The notes under the pieces: model-generated
Told to the model about the DNA's origin: nothing
Databases searched by the model: none
What the model saw: only the letters and a program-made list of their open reading frames with translations
Assembly (NCBI GenBank): GCA_965195275.1
Contig: CBDAFQ010000129.1
Span: 1-7,297 of the forward strand
DNA length: 7,297 nt
Origin: Methanophaga sp965195275
Lineage (GTDB): Archaea; Halobacteriota; Syntropharchaeia; Alkanophagales; Methanospirareceae
Direction of reading: 5' to 3'
Shown here: positions 1-6,720 of the stretch, piece after piece
Numbering within the stretch: the first letter of the stretch is position 1
How the letters are laid out: each line of letters begins with the position of its first letter
Program-made: the position numbers and the translations under genes

Positions 1-2
1 TT

Positions 3-518
3 CCAAAGAGACAAAATAAACGAGCGGTCGCCAGCCCGCGGGATATCACCGAATACTTTTTCTACCACAGTCGCTTGATTAAGTGTGGAAAACGGAAATA
101 CAACGATTTTTACCTCTAGCTCTTTGAGGACCATGATCTTAGACTGGAAGAACAGAAGACGCTGTACAGGAAATTTATCTGCTCCTCAAGAAGCGAGAAG
201 TGGTTGAGAAGATGTTTGACACTTACAAAACGGTGCTTAATGCGGACAAGCTCTATCAAGATGCAGAGCGACGAAAGTGTCTTTGGGCACGTATTCATCG
301 CGTTTCTTTCTCTTTATATCCTCTGTAAGTTGGAACAGGACTTAAAGATCGCGAAACTCAATCATAAGTTCACTCCGATTGATCTGCTATACAAATACAG
401 CAAGGTCTACCATCTTGAAATACGTGGACGTGGCATTATCTCTGAGGTTCCAAAGAAAGTGATGGACTTGGATGAGGCTCTTGGATTGCTTATGTTCACT
501 AAAACGATTCGAAGTTAA
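3..518 (+). pseudogene. IS4-superfamily (IS1634-like) transposase, C-terminal remnant
   Basis: This is the 3' end of a DDE transposase gene, running in from beyond the window's left edge. Frame 3 from base 3 reads a transposase-like stretch (ITEYFFYHSRLIKCGKRKY) up to an in-frame TAG at 117-119, and continues LFEDHDLRLEEQKTLYRKF. Around base 179 the similarity moves to frame 2 (REVVEKMFDTYKTVLNADKLY). Around 255-265 it returns to frame 3 (SDESVFGHVFIAFLSLYILC) and runs to TAA at 516-518. The frame-2 part carries R-x3-E-x6-K, the C-terminal part of the YREK signature of IS4-type transposases; the tyrosine position reads Leu. GHxFIxFLxL and a late EVPKKV motif are typical of the IS1634 C-terminus. 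One stop and two opposite frameshifts mean it cannot be active. No terminal inverted repeat was found between its stop and the convergent gene 11 bp downstream. Confidence 0.8.
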
Positions 519-529
519 GGTTTTATATC

Positions 530-2719
530 CTACGGCCAATTGGGGTCATCAATAGGTTTCCCGGTGCTCGGGTCGATTGGGCATTCTACACTTGGACTTG
601 TGTTCGAGATTTTGTCTACCAATATCACGCCTACATCGATGGGTCCCGCTTGGGCCTTCTCCTCGGTCAAGTTAAAAGTCTTCAAGGGGCTTTGAACCAC
701 CCATAAATCCAAACATGTTGTCGCCCAGGTTTTCTGGACCAGCGGTCCGTTGTAGAGCTTTATTATATGGATCCAGAATGTTCCGGGATCCACGCCACAT
801 GGCATCCATGTGGCTATATCAATCTCGAAAGTGCCATCAGATCGGGTCTTCAGGCATTCATCGCTATTGTGCATGCATATTGGATAGCTTCCAGAGGCTT
901 CGTCTTCGTAGACCAGACTAAGGATAAGAGCTCCCGCTACAGGTTCACCAGTAGGTCGGTAGATTACTTTGCCCCTTATTTTGCCGCTTGTGATTTTACC
1001 CTTATTTTCTGGTATCTGACTCAATGGTGGCCTATATTCATCTTGCTTACCCCCCGAAGATCCAAGTATTACCGTCCAAGAGTAACTCTGATAGCCATGT
1101 CCTAGTTCCCCATTCGATCTTTTAGATTCCAAAAAGGTAGACATTCGCACATTGGCAGTCCCCTTTTTCATCGCTGCTAGCGTAATAGAAGTGCCACCAC
1201 CCAGCGTTTCTTCGCCATCTCCACTAAGTACACCTGCTGGTCCCCAAGTAACAAAGTTATCATGCTCAAACCAATGAGTCAATGATATGATATCCGCATC
1301 GTCAAGTCTTATTTTACCAACATATTTCGCTTCTGGCATCTGAAAGGTATGCATTTGACCTACTTGGAGATAAACTACTTCTGTTTCTGTCCCTGAACCG
1401 GGTGAAGCCAGTGTCTCATTAGATATAGATAATATGGTCAGCGACTTGGGAATAGGTACTGGCTCATCAGTTGCCCTAGCGTTATTCGTCTCGTCCGATT
1501 CCGCCACCTTTTCCAGCGGATCAACAATTACCCCTATATAGTAAAGCCCTGGTAGTATACCTGCGGGAATCCGGCAAGGAATCGGACCGCCTTTTGACTC
1601 GCCCGGTTCCAGATCCACAATCCCATATCCTATATAAATGTCGTCCGTGGTAATAGACTGATCTGGGGAGAGGTAGAATCCAACATAGAATCCTTGTGCT
1701 GGCGCTGTACCGACATTTTTCAGCTCCATCAGGAAGGTCAGATTATCTGATCCTGTTGTCACCTGATTCGGGTCTTCACGCACTTCGCTAACGACCAGAT
1801 CTACTTTGCTTCCCGTAGATGTTCCTTCTGCTTCCAAGACGTTTCTCTTCCACTTCTCATTATTGTTTTCAGTCGTCTCTATGACATCCCCAGTGCCTGC
1901 AAAATTTGAATTATCGATGGCTACCTTAACATCATATGGACCACTCGGGGCATTCGATGGGATAGATATGCCAAGGGTTATGCTTTGCATTTCACTTGCT
2001 TGAAGGCCTGGGATGAGGACCGGGTCCGATTTATAAATAAGATTATAATTCTGCTTAGGAAATGCGTACCCGTAAAGCTTAAAGGGACCTGCCGCAGCTG
2101 TTCCATCGTTGATGAATGTCACCAGAATTTCTGCACCCATACCGGGGACAATCCCGGTTGGAACTGATAGGTCCACTATCTTAAGAGCTACTCCGCCATC
2201 ACCTCCACCTCCGGCGTAAACCACTCCTTTGGACCCGAATATATAGCCATATCCAGTATACGTCCTAACAAGTCTTACCGCGTCTTTCCCATCATCCGTC
2301 ACTATCATGGAAATCGTGAATGTCCCATTATTGGGATACAGAAACTCATTTTTTATTATTTTCGATGCGTCACACGGATCTGTATCCCCGCCCTTCCAAT
2401 TTCCCGCAATGGTGGTAGCAGTGTTCTCCCATGGCCCCGTGGCCGTGCCAACGAGATCGATATCAACCCCTGTCAGGTGCATTCCCTGCTCACAAACAGG
2501 ACTTACAAACAAATCCCCTGTCACAACGGGTCCATTGAAAGTTAGGGCTAGGGTGGCAGGTCGCCCATCATATTCGGTGTATCCTGAATAATCTACTCTC
2601 TGTGAAGATGCCGATCCCACGAGAATTACTAATGCCAGTGCTAAAATGCATATAGGCTTGTAAAGCATGATACAACAACCCACTAACCTAACTATCGCCT
2701 TCTTCTTCTTCTTCTTCAT
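530..2719 (-). CDS. Secreted CARDB-repeat surface/extracellular protein
   Basis: A 729-residue exported protein of unknown exact role. A lysine-rich N-terminus (Met followed by six Lys, all AAG) leads into a hydrophobic stretch at about residues 19-36, ending GSASSQ: a likely Sec signal peptide cleaved near residue 37-40. Residues ~178-292 and ~305-418 are two CARDB (Ig-like, cell-adhesion-related) domains, each closing with the family's acidic E-x-x-E/T-NN pattern (ETTENNNEKW, ESDETNNAR). Residues ~447-552 form another beta-rich segment I cannot assign. Residues ~579-640 look like a carboxypeptidase-regulatory beta-sandwich (IRGKVIYRPTGEPVAGA, then RSDGTFEI). There is no C-terminal TM helix or sorting motif, so it is probably released or held non-covalently. 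The start at 2719 has GGTGGAG 14 nt upstream, rather far. ATG at 2668 (residue 18) would still keep the signal peptide but has a weaker ribosome site. CARDB proteins are commonly envelope or adhesion components; a structural or binding role is inference. Confidence 0.85.
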   Translation of the reverse strand: MKKKKKKAIVRLVGCCIMLYKPICILALALVILVGSASSQRVDYSGYTEYDGRPATLALTFNGPVVTGDLFVSPVCEQGMHLTGVDIDLVGTATGPWENTATTIAGNWKGGDTDPCDASKIIKNEFLYPNNGTFTISMIVTDDGKDAVRLVRTYTGYGYIFGSKGVVYAGGGGDGGVALKIVDLSVPTGIVPGMGAEILVTFINDGTAAAGPFKLYGYAFPKQNYNLIYKSDPVLIPGLQASEMQSITLGISIPSNAPSGPYDVKVAIDNSNFAGTGDVIETTENNNEKWKRNVLEAEGTSTGSKVDLVVSEVREDPNQVTTGSDNLTFLMELKNVGTAPAQGFYVGFYLSPDQSITTDDIYIGYGIVDLEPGESKGGPIPCRIPAGILPGLYYIGVIVDPLEKVAESDETNNARATDEPVPIPKSLTILSISNETLASPGSGTETEVVYLQVGQMHTFQMPEAKYVGKIRLDDADIISLTHWFEHDNFVTWGPAGVLSGDGEETLGGGTSITLAAMKKGTANVRMSTFLESKRSNGELGHGYQSYSWTVILGSSGGKQDEYRPPLSQIPENKGKITSGKIRGKVIYRPTGEPVAGALILSLVYEDEASGSYPICMHNSDECLKTRSDGTFEIDIATWMPCGVDPGTFWIHIIKLYNGPLVQKTWATTCLDLWVVQSPLKTFNLTEEKAQAGPIDVGVILVDKISNTSPSVECPIDPSTGKPIDDPNWP
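2699..2716. repeat. Trinucleotide repeat (CTT)6 encoding six lysines
   Basis: Six perfect CTT units, read on the minus strand as six consecutive AAG codons directly after the CARDB gene's ATG. Length changes would be in frame, changing only the positive charge of the signal-peptide n-region. Confidence 0.95.
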
Positions 2720-2778
2720 CGCTATCTTATTATCTCCACCCTTACAAAATTCTCTCCGACTTTTAATTAATTGAATGT

Positions 2779-2798
2779 GTGAGTGAGTGAGTGAGTGA
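2779..2798. repeat. Tetranucleotide tandem repeat (GTGA)5
   Basis: Five perfect copies of GTGA, preceded by a near-copy (TGT). It falls in the predicted 5' leader of the minus-strand CARDB gene, just after its predicted transcription start, where it would read TCAC repeats. Confidence 0.95.
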
Positions 2799-2823
2799 CA
2801 ATAGAAAATACTCTGTAATTGTA

Positions 2824-2840
2824 GTATTAAAAACTTTCGT
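2824..2840 (-). promoter_or_regulatory. Putative archaeal BRE/TATA promoter of the CARDB gene
   Basis: On the minus strand this reads ACGAAAGTTTTTAATAC, a GAAAG BRE-like block followed by a TATA-like box. It is close to the GAAAGGTTTATATATA element in front of the cardiolipin synthase gene. Transcription would start about 25 nt downstream, near 2803, giving a leader of roughly 80 nt that contains the GTGA repeat. No start site has been measured. Confidence 0.45.
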
Positions 2841-2999
2841 TTTTCTTGTTCGGAATAAAGAACGAAAAGAATAACACGAGAAGTTAGAATTATTGTGGGC
2901 TAAAGTAGCTAATGACGTGCTAAAACTATGTCAATAATGCCTATTCTTTTTCTCGTGAAAATCTGTGTAATTCCGTGTCGGAATCGGCAATTTAGAAAA

Positions 3000-3013
3000 G
3001 AAAGGTTTATGTA
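3000..3013 (+). promoter_or_regulatory. Putative archaeal promoter of the potassium channel gene
   Basis: GAAAGGTTTATGTA matches the cardiolipin synthase promoter GAAAGGTTTATATA at 13 of 14 positions. The predicted start is near 3034, leaving a leader of about 65 nt. A second candidate TATA box, TAATATAAA at 3032-3040, would give a start near 3062. The TATG repeat begins inside the first TATA box. Confidence 0.5.
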
Positions 3014-3023
3014 TGTATGTATG
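3008..3023. repeat. Tetranucleotide tandem repeat (TATG)4
   Basis: Four perfect TATG copies, starting inside the predicted TATA box of the channel gene and running on towards its transcription start. A change in copy number would alter the spacing between the TATA box and downstream elements. Confidence 0.95.
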
Positions 3024-3100
3024 TAAAGAAATAATATAAACTGTTGTCATAATAGCTATTAATATCTTTGTAATCAAAGAAGAGCGGGAGGATATGGGCA

Positions 3101-3433
3101 ATGACTGATATAAAAACGAAAGCACCCGATAGTAAAGATCTTGACTATTATGTATTACTTTCTCTTGCAATTACGGTGGTTACTGTTGGTACTGTCGTAT
3201 TCCATCTACTAGAAAAATGGAGTTGGATAGATTCATTATATTTCACTATCACCACATTAGCAACGGTAGGTTATGGTGATCTAACACCAACAACGCCAGT
3301 AGGTAAATTAGTTACCGTGTTATTCGTAATCGTAGGAGTAGGCATTTTTTTGGGTTTTCTTAATAAAATGATGGAAAGACGTGTTGAACGACGTGAAAGA
3401 AGATTAGAAGCAAGAAGGAGTAAAAAAAAGTGA
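3101..3433 (+). CDS. Two-TM potassium channel (Ion_trans_2 type), no RCK domain
   Basis: A 110-residue potassium channel subunit that should assemble as a tetramer in the cytoplasmic membrane. TM1 is about residues 17-37, a pore helix follows at 43-54, the selectivity filter TVGYGD is at 55-60, and TM2 is about 69-88 with a GVG gating-hinge candidate at 79-81. Residues 89-110 form a very basic, probably helical tail (ERRVERRERRLEARRSKKK). There is no RCK/TrkA regulatory domain, so the protein is KcsA-like in size, and gating by ligand is not evident. GGGAGGA at 3086-3092 ends 8 nt before ATG 3101 and supports this start. An out-of-frame ATG at 3094 would make only MGND. A T-run just after the stop (3435-3439) may help termination. 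Family assignment is firm; physiological role, probably K+ balance or membrane potential, is inferred. Confidence 0.92.
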   Translation: MTDIKTKAPDSKDLDYYVLLSLAITVVTVGTVVFHLLEKWSWIDSLYFTITTLATVGYGDLTPTTPVGKLVTVLFVIVGVGIFLGFLNKMMERRVERRERRLEARRSKKK

Positions 3434-3490
3434 GTTTTTCGCTAACCGCAACAGCACATACAAGTTAAGACCGATTGCAGTGTACAAAAT

Positions 3491-3517
3491 GCGAAGTTTA
3501 TATAACCTTTATATATA
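3491..3517 (+). promoter_or_regulatory. Tandem TATA boxes upstream of the MarC-family gene
   Basis: GCGAAG followed by TTTATATAA (3497-3505), then TTTATATATA (3508-3517). The two boxes are 11 bp apart, centre to centre, so starts near 3527 and 3538 are expected, with leaders of roughly 20-35 nt before ATG 3561. The first box has the better BRE-like flank. Confidence 0.55.
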
Positions 3518-3560
3518 GAAAACTCAATCAATGTTAATATGGGGCGTGCCGTAAAGTAAT

Positions 3561-4217
3561 ATGGATACAACAACGTTGGTCGGATTTCTTTGTACTTGTT
3601 TGGGTGGATATTTTGCCATTATGAATCCAATCGCCAATACCCCCGTATTCATTAGTTTGACCCAGGGAGACGATGCAGCGACAAAGAAAGCAGTTGCCCG
3701 AAATAGTATTCTGTTTGCATTTGCGCTTATTGCCTTTTTAAGCTTTGCCGGTAATTTCATATTTAAGCTATTTGGCATCACTCAGCCGGCGCTGCAGATT
3801 ACTGGTGGGATTATCATCTTTATGATTGGCTATCATATGTTACAGGGGTCCGGTTCTAAAGCCCACACACCAAGTGATGATGATATAGAATCAAGCCGTA
3901 AAGCGCGACTCAATGTTGCAATTTCACCATTAGGGATTCCCTTATTAGCAGGTCCGGGCACTATTGCAGTGGCAATGGGTTATGCCGCCGGTTTTGAACT
4001 GATACACGTTATCCTCTCTCTGCTGGCTTTTGGGGTGATCTGCGGGATTACGTATCTCTGCTTTCGGGGATCCGAAGAAATCGTCGAACACTTGGGGCAA
4101 AACGGTCTCAACGTGATAACACGTTTGATGGGTTTATGTTTAGCTGCTATTGGCACGGGTATGGTTCTGAGCGGTCTTGGCGCAGACATCCATACGTTTA
4201 TAGCGCCTCTTTCTTAA
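3561..4217 (+). CDS. MarC-family (UPF0056) multi-TM membrane protein
   Basis: A 218-residue integral membrane protein of the MarC family (PF01914), full length for the family, with about six TM helices in two halves. Hallmarks are NPIANTPVFISLT near residues 22-34, a hydrophilic charged loop at ~96-118, the second-half signature SPLGIPLLAGPGTIA at 121-135, and ITRLMGLCLAAIG near 186-198. The family was once linked to multiple antibiotic resistance in E. coli, a link later withdrawn. Some members have been implicated in amino acid export, but the substrate here cannot be read from sequence. GGGGCGTG at 3541-3548 is a possible ribosome site 12 nt before the ATG. Two tiny out-of-frame ORFs lie in the leader, at 3531-3554 and 3539-3559, the second ending one base before the start. 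It lies 127 bp after the channel gene and has its own promoter, so the two are probably not an operon. Confidence 0.93.
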   Translation: MDTTTLVGFLCTCLGGYFAIMNPIANTPVFISLTQGDDAATKKAVARNSILFAFALIAFLSFAGNFIFKLFGITQPALQITGGIIIFMIGYHMLQGSGSKAHTPSDDDIESSRKARLNVAISPLGIPLLAGPGTIAVAMGYAAGFELIHVILSLLAFGVICGITYLCFRGSEEIVEHLGQNGLNVITRLMGLCLAAIGTGMVLSGLGADIHTFIAPLS

Positions 4218-4567
4218 CTGTTGTGGCACGGTCTATCTAAAAATATGGTAATTTATCACCGCGGAGAGCGTAGAGTACGTAGAGTTTTAGACTGTTTCAT
4301 CCTTGCTGAGTTTTCTGATGCCTCTGCGTTCTTCGCGTGCTCTGCGGTAAAATTAAAGGATATAGTGGTTTCAATAGAAAAATCGACAGAAAAGTTCATT
4401 TTCGGTTTGTTCTGTAATATGTGTACACACCCGAAATAGCCTTCTTTACCAAAAATGTGCGCCGATTTATCATCTCTTATCTTTTCACCTCGTCCATCCC
4501 GAAATTTTTTAGGTCTGGTAGGACAGGATTGAGCCATATACTTACTTCTGTTCGCTCAGTAGGAGAC
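4218..4567. other. Non-coding stretch between MarC-family gene and radical SAM relic
   Basis: 350 bp without a supported gene. Apart from the palindromic repeat at 4249-4355, I see nothing recognisable. Open frames on both strands here (for example minus 4256-4537) are by-products of the repeat: their translation, with TAEHAKNAEASEN, is the kind of spurious peptide such repeats give. No strong T-tract terminator follows the MarC-family gene. Confidence 0.6.
4249..4355. repeat. Imperfect palindromic dispersed repeat element
   Basis: The left arm, 4258-4284, begins ACCGCGGAGAGCG and ends ACGTAGAG. The right arm, 4322-4348, begins CTCTGCGTTCTTCGCG and ends CTCTGCGGT. The two 27-nt arms match at 19 positions as inverted repeats, and several mismatches become G-U pairs in RNA. 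The flanks extend the symmetry (TAATTT on the left, AAAATTA on the right). The central 37 bp is unpaired. From general knowledge, this CCGCGGAG…CTCTGCGGT pattern recurs in many bacterial and archaeal genomes and causes spurious gene calls. Copy number in this genome cannot be seen from one window. Confidence 0.75.
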
Positions 4568-5028
4568 TCACCCCTTTTCATCTGCCAACTGCCATGCCGC
4601 TTTGCCTCCTGCCACCACTATCTTCTCTCCCATCACCGGCTTTTTCATCAGTTCAAAGAACTTCACACGGTTGTAGAGCGGACCGGTATTTACCATCTCA
4701 ACGAACTCAGAAGTTTGAGGATTGATGCCTAAGTAATAATGCCCGCCCATACCTATTAGTTCCGTCCTTTCGCCTACTACCGCTTCTAAATCGTGCGGAT
4801 GCACAACTGCAACTTCTGCCACACCAAAGACGTTTACTAGACAAGCTTCCATAATCCTGAGTCCTGCATCCGCATACACAGCTCTATTGCTCTCCGTCGG
4901 CCCCGGCGGTGACCACACACTAAAAAAAAACAGTCCGGGATAATACCCCGTGGCATGCAGGTAGAGAATCCCACAAATATACCCCTGCGATACTTGCTCA
5001 TCAATGTCTCATCTGCGGTAAGCACTAT
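4568..5028 (-). pseudogene. B12-binding radical SAM protein, truncated and frameshifted
   Basis: This is the N-terminal cobalamin-binding-like part of a family of (mainly archaeal) radical SAM proteins with an amino-terminal B12-binding domain. The first part reads IVLTADETLMSKY…GIFVGFSTCMPRGIIPD (5028 down to ~4935). It then changes frame at a run of nine A (4922-4930; T on the coding strand). The second part reads VWSPPGPTESNRAVYADAGL, then VAVVHPHDLEAVVG, LGINPQTSEF, YNRVKFFELM and VVAGGKAAWQLAD, stopping at TGA 4568-4570. Inserting one base in the run restores a single frame. The segment is only about 153 codons against several hundred for the family, and the CxxxCxxC radical SAM core is absent, so it is a remnant even if the frameshift is a sequencing error. 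The true start is unclear; GTG at 5025 or an upstream codon in the open frame to 5148 are possible. Confidence 0.7.
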
Positions 5029-5198
5029 CCTGGGACTTTTATCCTGCTTTTGTGCCGAAAAACTAATTTTATTCGTCTTTTCCACTCTTCTTCCGATACC
5101 CGCTGCTTCATGCCTCCTCCGATATGCCACATAGGATACATAGGGCAATACTACCTAATAAATATAGTCGCTATATATCTAGCCCATGAGAGAAAGAA

Positions 5199-5214
5199 GA
5201 AAGGTTTATATATA
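5199..5214 (+). promoter_or_regulatory. Archaeal BRE/TATA promoter of the cardiolipin synthase gene
   Basis: GAAAGGTTTATATATA is the best BRE plus TATA match in the window. The predicted start is near 5235, about 16 nt before ATG 5251, leaving just enough leader for the GGGATGAT ribosome-binding region at 5236-5243. Confidence 0.65.
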
Positions 5215-5250
5215 GTCATGTTACACGGGAAACAAGGGATGATATGAAAA

Positions 5251-6720
5251 ATGTTGTTAGAACATCTGATTTCCGAGGGTATATTAGTGACTATATTACT
5301 GATAAACCTTCTTTTCGCGATTAGCCTTATATTTTTTGAACGAAAGAATCCATCGGCAACCCTCGCGTGGCTGGCAGTGTTATTTTTCATACCTGTATTA
5401 GGGTTTATTCTATACCTGATCTTCGGACAGACGTTCCACCGCGAAAAAATGTTCAAACTCAAAGCGGAACTCGATAAAGAGGCCAAATCGCTATTCAAAG
5501 AGCAGTTAAAGGAGTTACAGGAATATAAAGCCGGTCCTTCTGATGACGAGTTGGATAAATACCTTGCCATGACACACATGCTGCTTGTCAATGATATGGC
5601 GCTACTGAGTGAGAACAATCAGATCCATGTGTATACCGATGGAAATGATAAGTTCAACGCACTGCTGGACGCGATAAAAAACGCCACACAGCATATCCAC
5701 CTTGAGTACTACATAATAAGAAATGACGATCTTGGCCATAAAGTCGTTGCCGCACTGGCTGCGAAGGCGAAAGAGGGCGTAGAAGTGCGTTTGATCTATG
5801 ATGGCTTAGGCTGTGCGAGACTACCACGGAACTTCTTTAAAGAACTCACAGACGCAGGCGGACAGGTAGCCGGCTTTTTTGAGCGTAAGATCCCACTACT
5901 AAATATACGTGTAAATTATAATAAGAATTATAGAGACCACCGTAAAATTGTGGTCATTGACGGAACTACAGGATTCGTGGGTGGATTCAACATTGGAGAT
6001 GAATATCTGGGCAAAGGGCCGCTGGGTTATTGGCGCGACACACACCTGAAACTTAACGGTCACGCAGTCGGTATGCTACAGATTCGGTTTTTCCAGGACT
6101 GGAGCTTTGCCGCAAAGGAAGTTCTGGATGCGGGAAACAAGTATTTTCCAAAAGAACAGAAAGTTACCGGCGATGCCGCCGTGCAAATCGTTTCCTGTGG
6201 CCCGGATACTCAGTGGGAGCCGATAAAAAAGGGATTTATTGCACTGATTAATTCTGCTACGGAAACTATATATATCCAATCACCTTATTTTGTGCTTGAC
6301 GAGAGTGTAATGGAAACACTGAAAATTGCCGCTCTTACCGGTGTTGATGTACGGATTATGATACCTTGCAAACCAGATCATCCGCTTGTATACTGGGCAA
6401 GTTATGCAAATGTTGGCGAGCTACTGGATGCTGGAGCCAGGGCATATACCTATGACAACGGGTTTATCCATAGCAAAACCGTTGTTGTGGACGGACTTGC
6501 GAGCTCTGTCGGCACGGCAAACTGGGACGTACGAAGTTTCAGGTTGAACTTTGAGACAAATGCATTCATTTACGGTCGTGAAATAGCCGCGGTGCTGAAG
6601 ACAGCATTTGAGAATGACATCAAGCATAGTACGGAAATTACTAAACAACTGTACAGCGAGCGGTCCACCAGGGTAAAGATAAAAGAATCTATTTCACGTC
6701 TGTTTTCGGCTGCGCTATGA
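5251..6720 (+). CDS. cls: Cardiolipin synthase, bacterial ClsA type (phospholipase D family)
   Basis: A 489-residue membrane enzyme of the phospholipase D superfamily that joins two phospholipids, or transfers a phosphatidyl group, to make cardiolipin. The bacterial-type homologue studied from Methanospirillum hungatei makes archaeal cardiolipins from ether lipids. Two TM helices (~8-29 and ~37-58) with the linking FFERKNPSATLAW form the PLDc_N anchor, and a charged helical stretch follows (~62-95). The first HKD motif is H230-K232-D237 followed by GG (DHRKIVVIDGTTGFVGGFN). The second is H407-K409-D414 followed by GTAN (HSKTVVVDGLASSVGTANWD). Both are complete, so it should be active. Length matches E. 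coli ClsA (about 486). ATG 5251 follows GGGATGAT with good spacing. An out-of-frame ATG at 5244 would give a 26-codon overlapping ORF and is probably not used. It sits alone under its own promoter. Confidence 0.94.
   Translation: MLLEHLISEGILVTILLINLLFAISLIFFERKNPSATLAWLAVLFFIPVLGFILYLIFGQTFHREKMFKLKAELDKEAKSLFKEQLKELQEYKAGPSDDELDKYLAMTHMLLVNDMALLSENNQIHVYTDGNDKFNALLDAIKNATQHIHLEYYIIRNDDLGHKVVAALAAKAKEGVEVRLIYDGLGCARLPRNFFKELTDAGGQVAGFFERKIPLLNIRVNYNKNYRDHRKIVVIDGTTGFVGGFNIGDEYLGKGPLGYWRDTHLKLNGHAVGMLQIRFFQDWSFAAKEVLDAGNKYFPKEQKVTGDAAVQIVSCGPDTQWEPIKKGFIALINSATETIYIQSPYFVLDESVMETLKIAALTGVDVRIMIPCKPDHPLVYWASYANVGELLDAGARAYTYDNGFIHSKTVVVDGLASSVGTANWDVRSFRLNFETNAFIYGREIAAVLKTAFENDIKHSTEITKQLYSERSTRVKIKESISRLFSAAL

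Larger units (their letters stand above)
2720..3100. other. Divergent intergenic control region with tandem repeats
   Basis: 381 bp with no credible gene, lying between the CARDB gene (-) and the potassium channel gene (+). It holds one TATA/BRE-like promoter for each gene (separate entries), a (GTGA)5 tract at 2779-2798 and a (TATG)4 tract at 3008-3023. A short inverted repeat, TTTCGTT at 2835-2841 with AACGAAA at 2861-2867, overlaps the CARDB promoter's BRE side. The 160 bp between the two promoters are AT-rich, and I see nothing further in them. Confidence 0.7.

Noticed and set aside
117..119. In-frame TAG in the transposase as a possible pyrrolysine codon.
   Set aside because: The same gene also has two frameshifts, so a plain nonsense mutation in a decayed gene is the simpler reading, and no pyrrolysine genes are in view.
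767..1105. Several plus-strand ORFs of 60-112 codons inside the CARDB gene.
   Set aside because: They lie wholly within a well-supported minus-strand gene and have no domain features or ribosome sites.
2835..2867. Inverted repeat TTTCGTT/AACGAAA as an operator or terminator hairpin.
   Set aside because: Only 7 bp per arm in very AT-rich DNA with a 19-nt spacer; it overlaps a predicted promoter but is too weak to call a regulator site.
2779..3023. Tandem repeats as a CRISPR array or replication-origin iterons.
   Set aside because: The units are 4 bp without spacers, and no Cas or Orc1/Cdc6-like genes or origin boxes are visible.
4256..4537. Minus-strand 93-codon ORF and the plus-strand ORF at 4221-4439.
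   Set aside because: Both run through the palindromic repeat and have the peptide composition typical of it. I looked for a continuation of the radical SAM gene in the 4537 frame and saw none.
3101..6720. Channel, MarC-family and cls genes as one operon.
   Set aside because: Each has its own TATA-like promoter and they are separated by 127 bp and about 1 kb containing a repeat and an opposite-strand relic.
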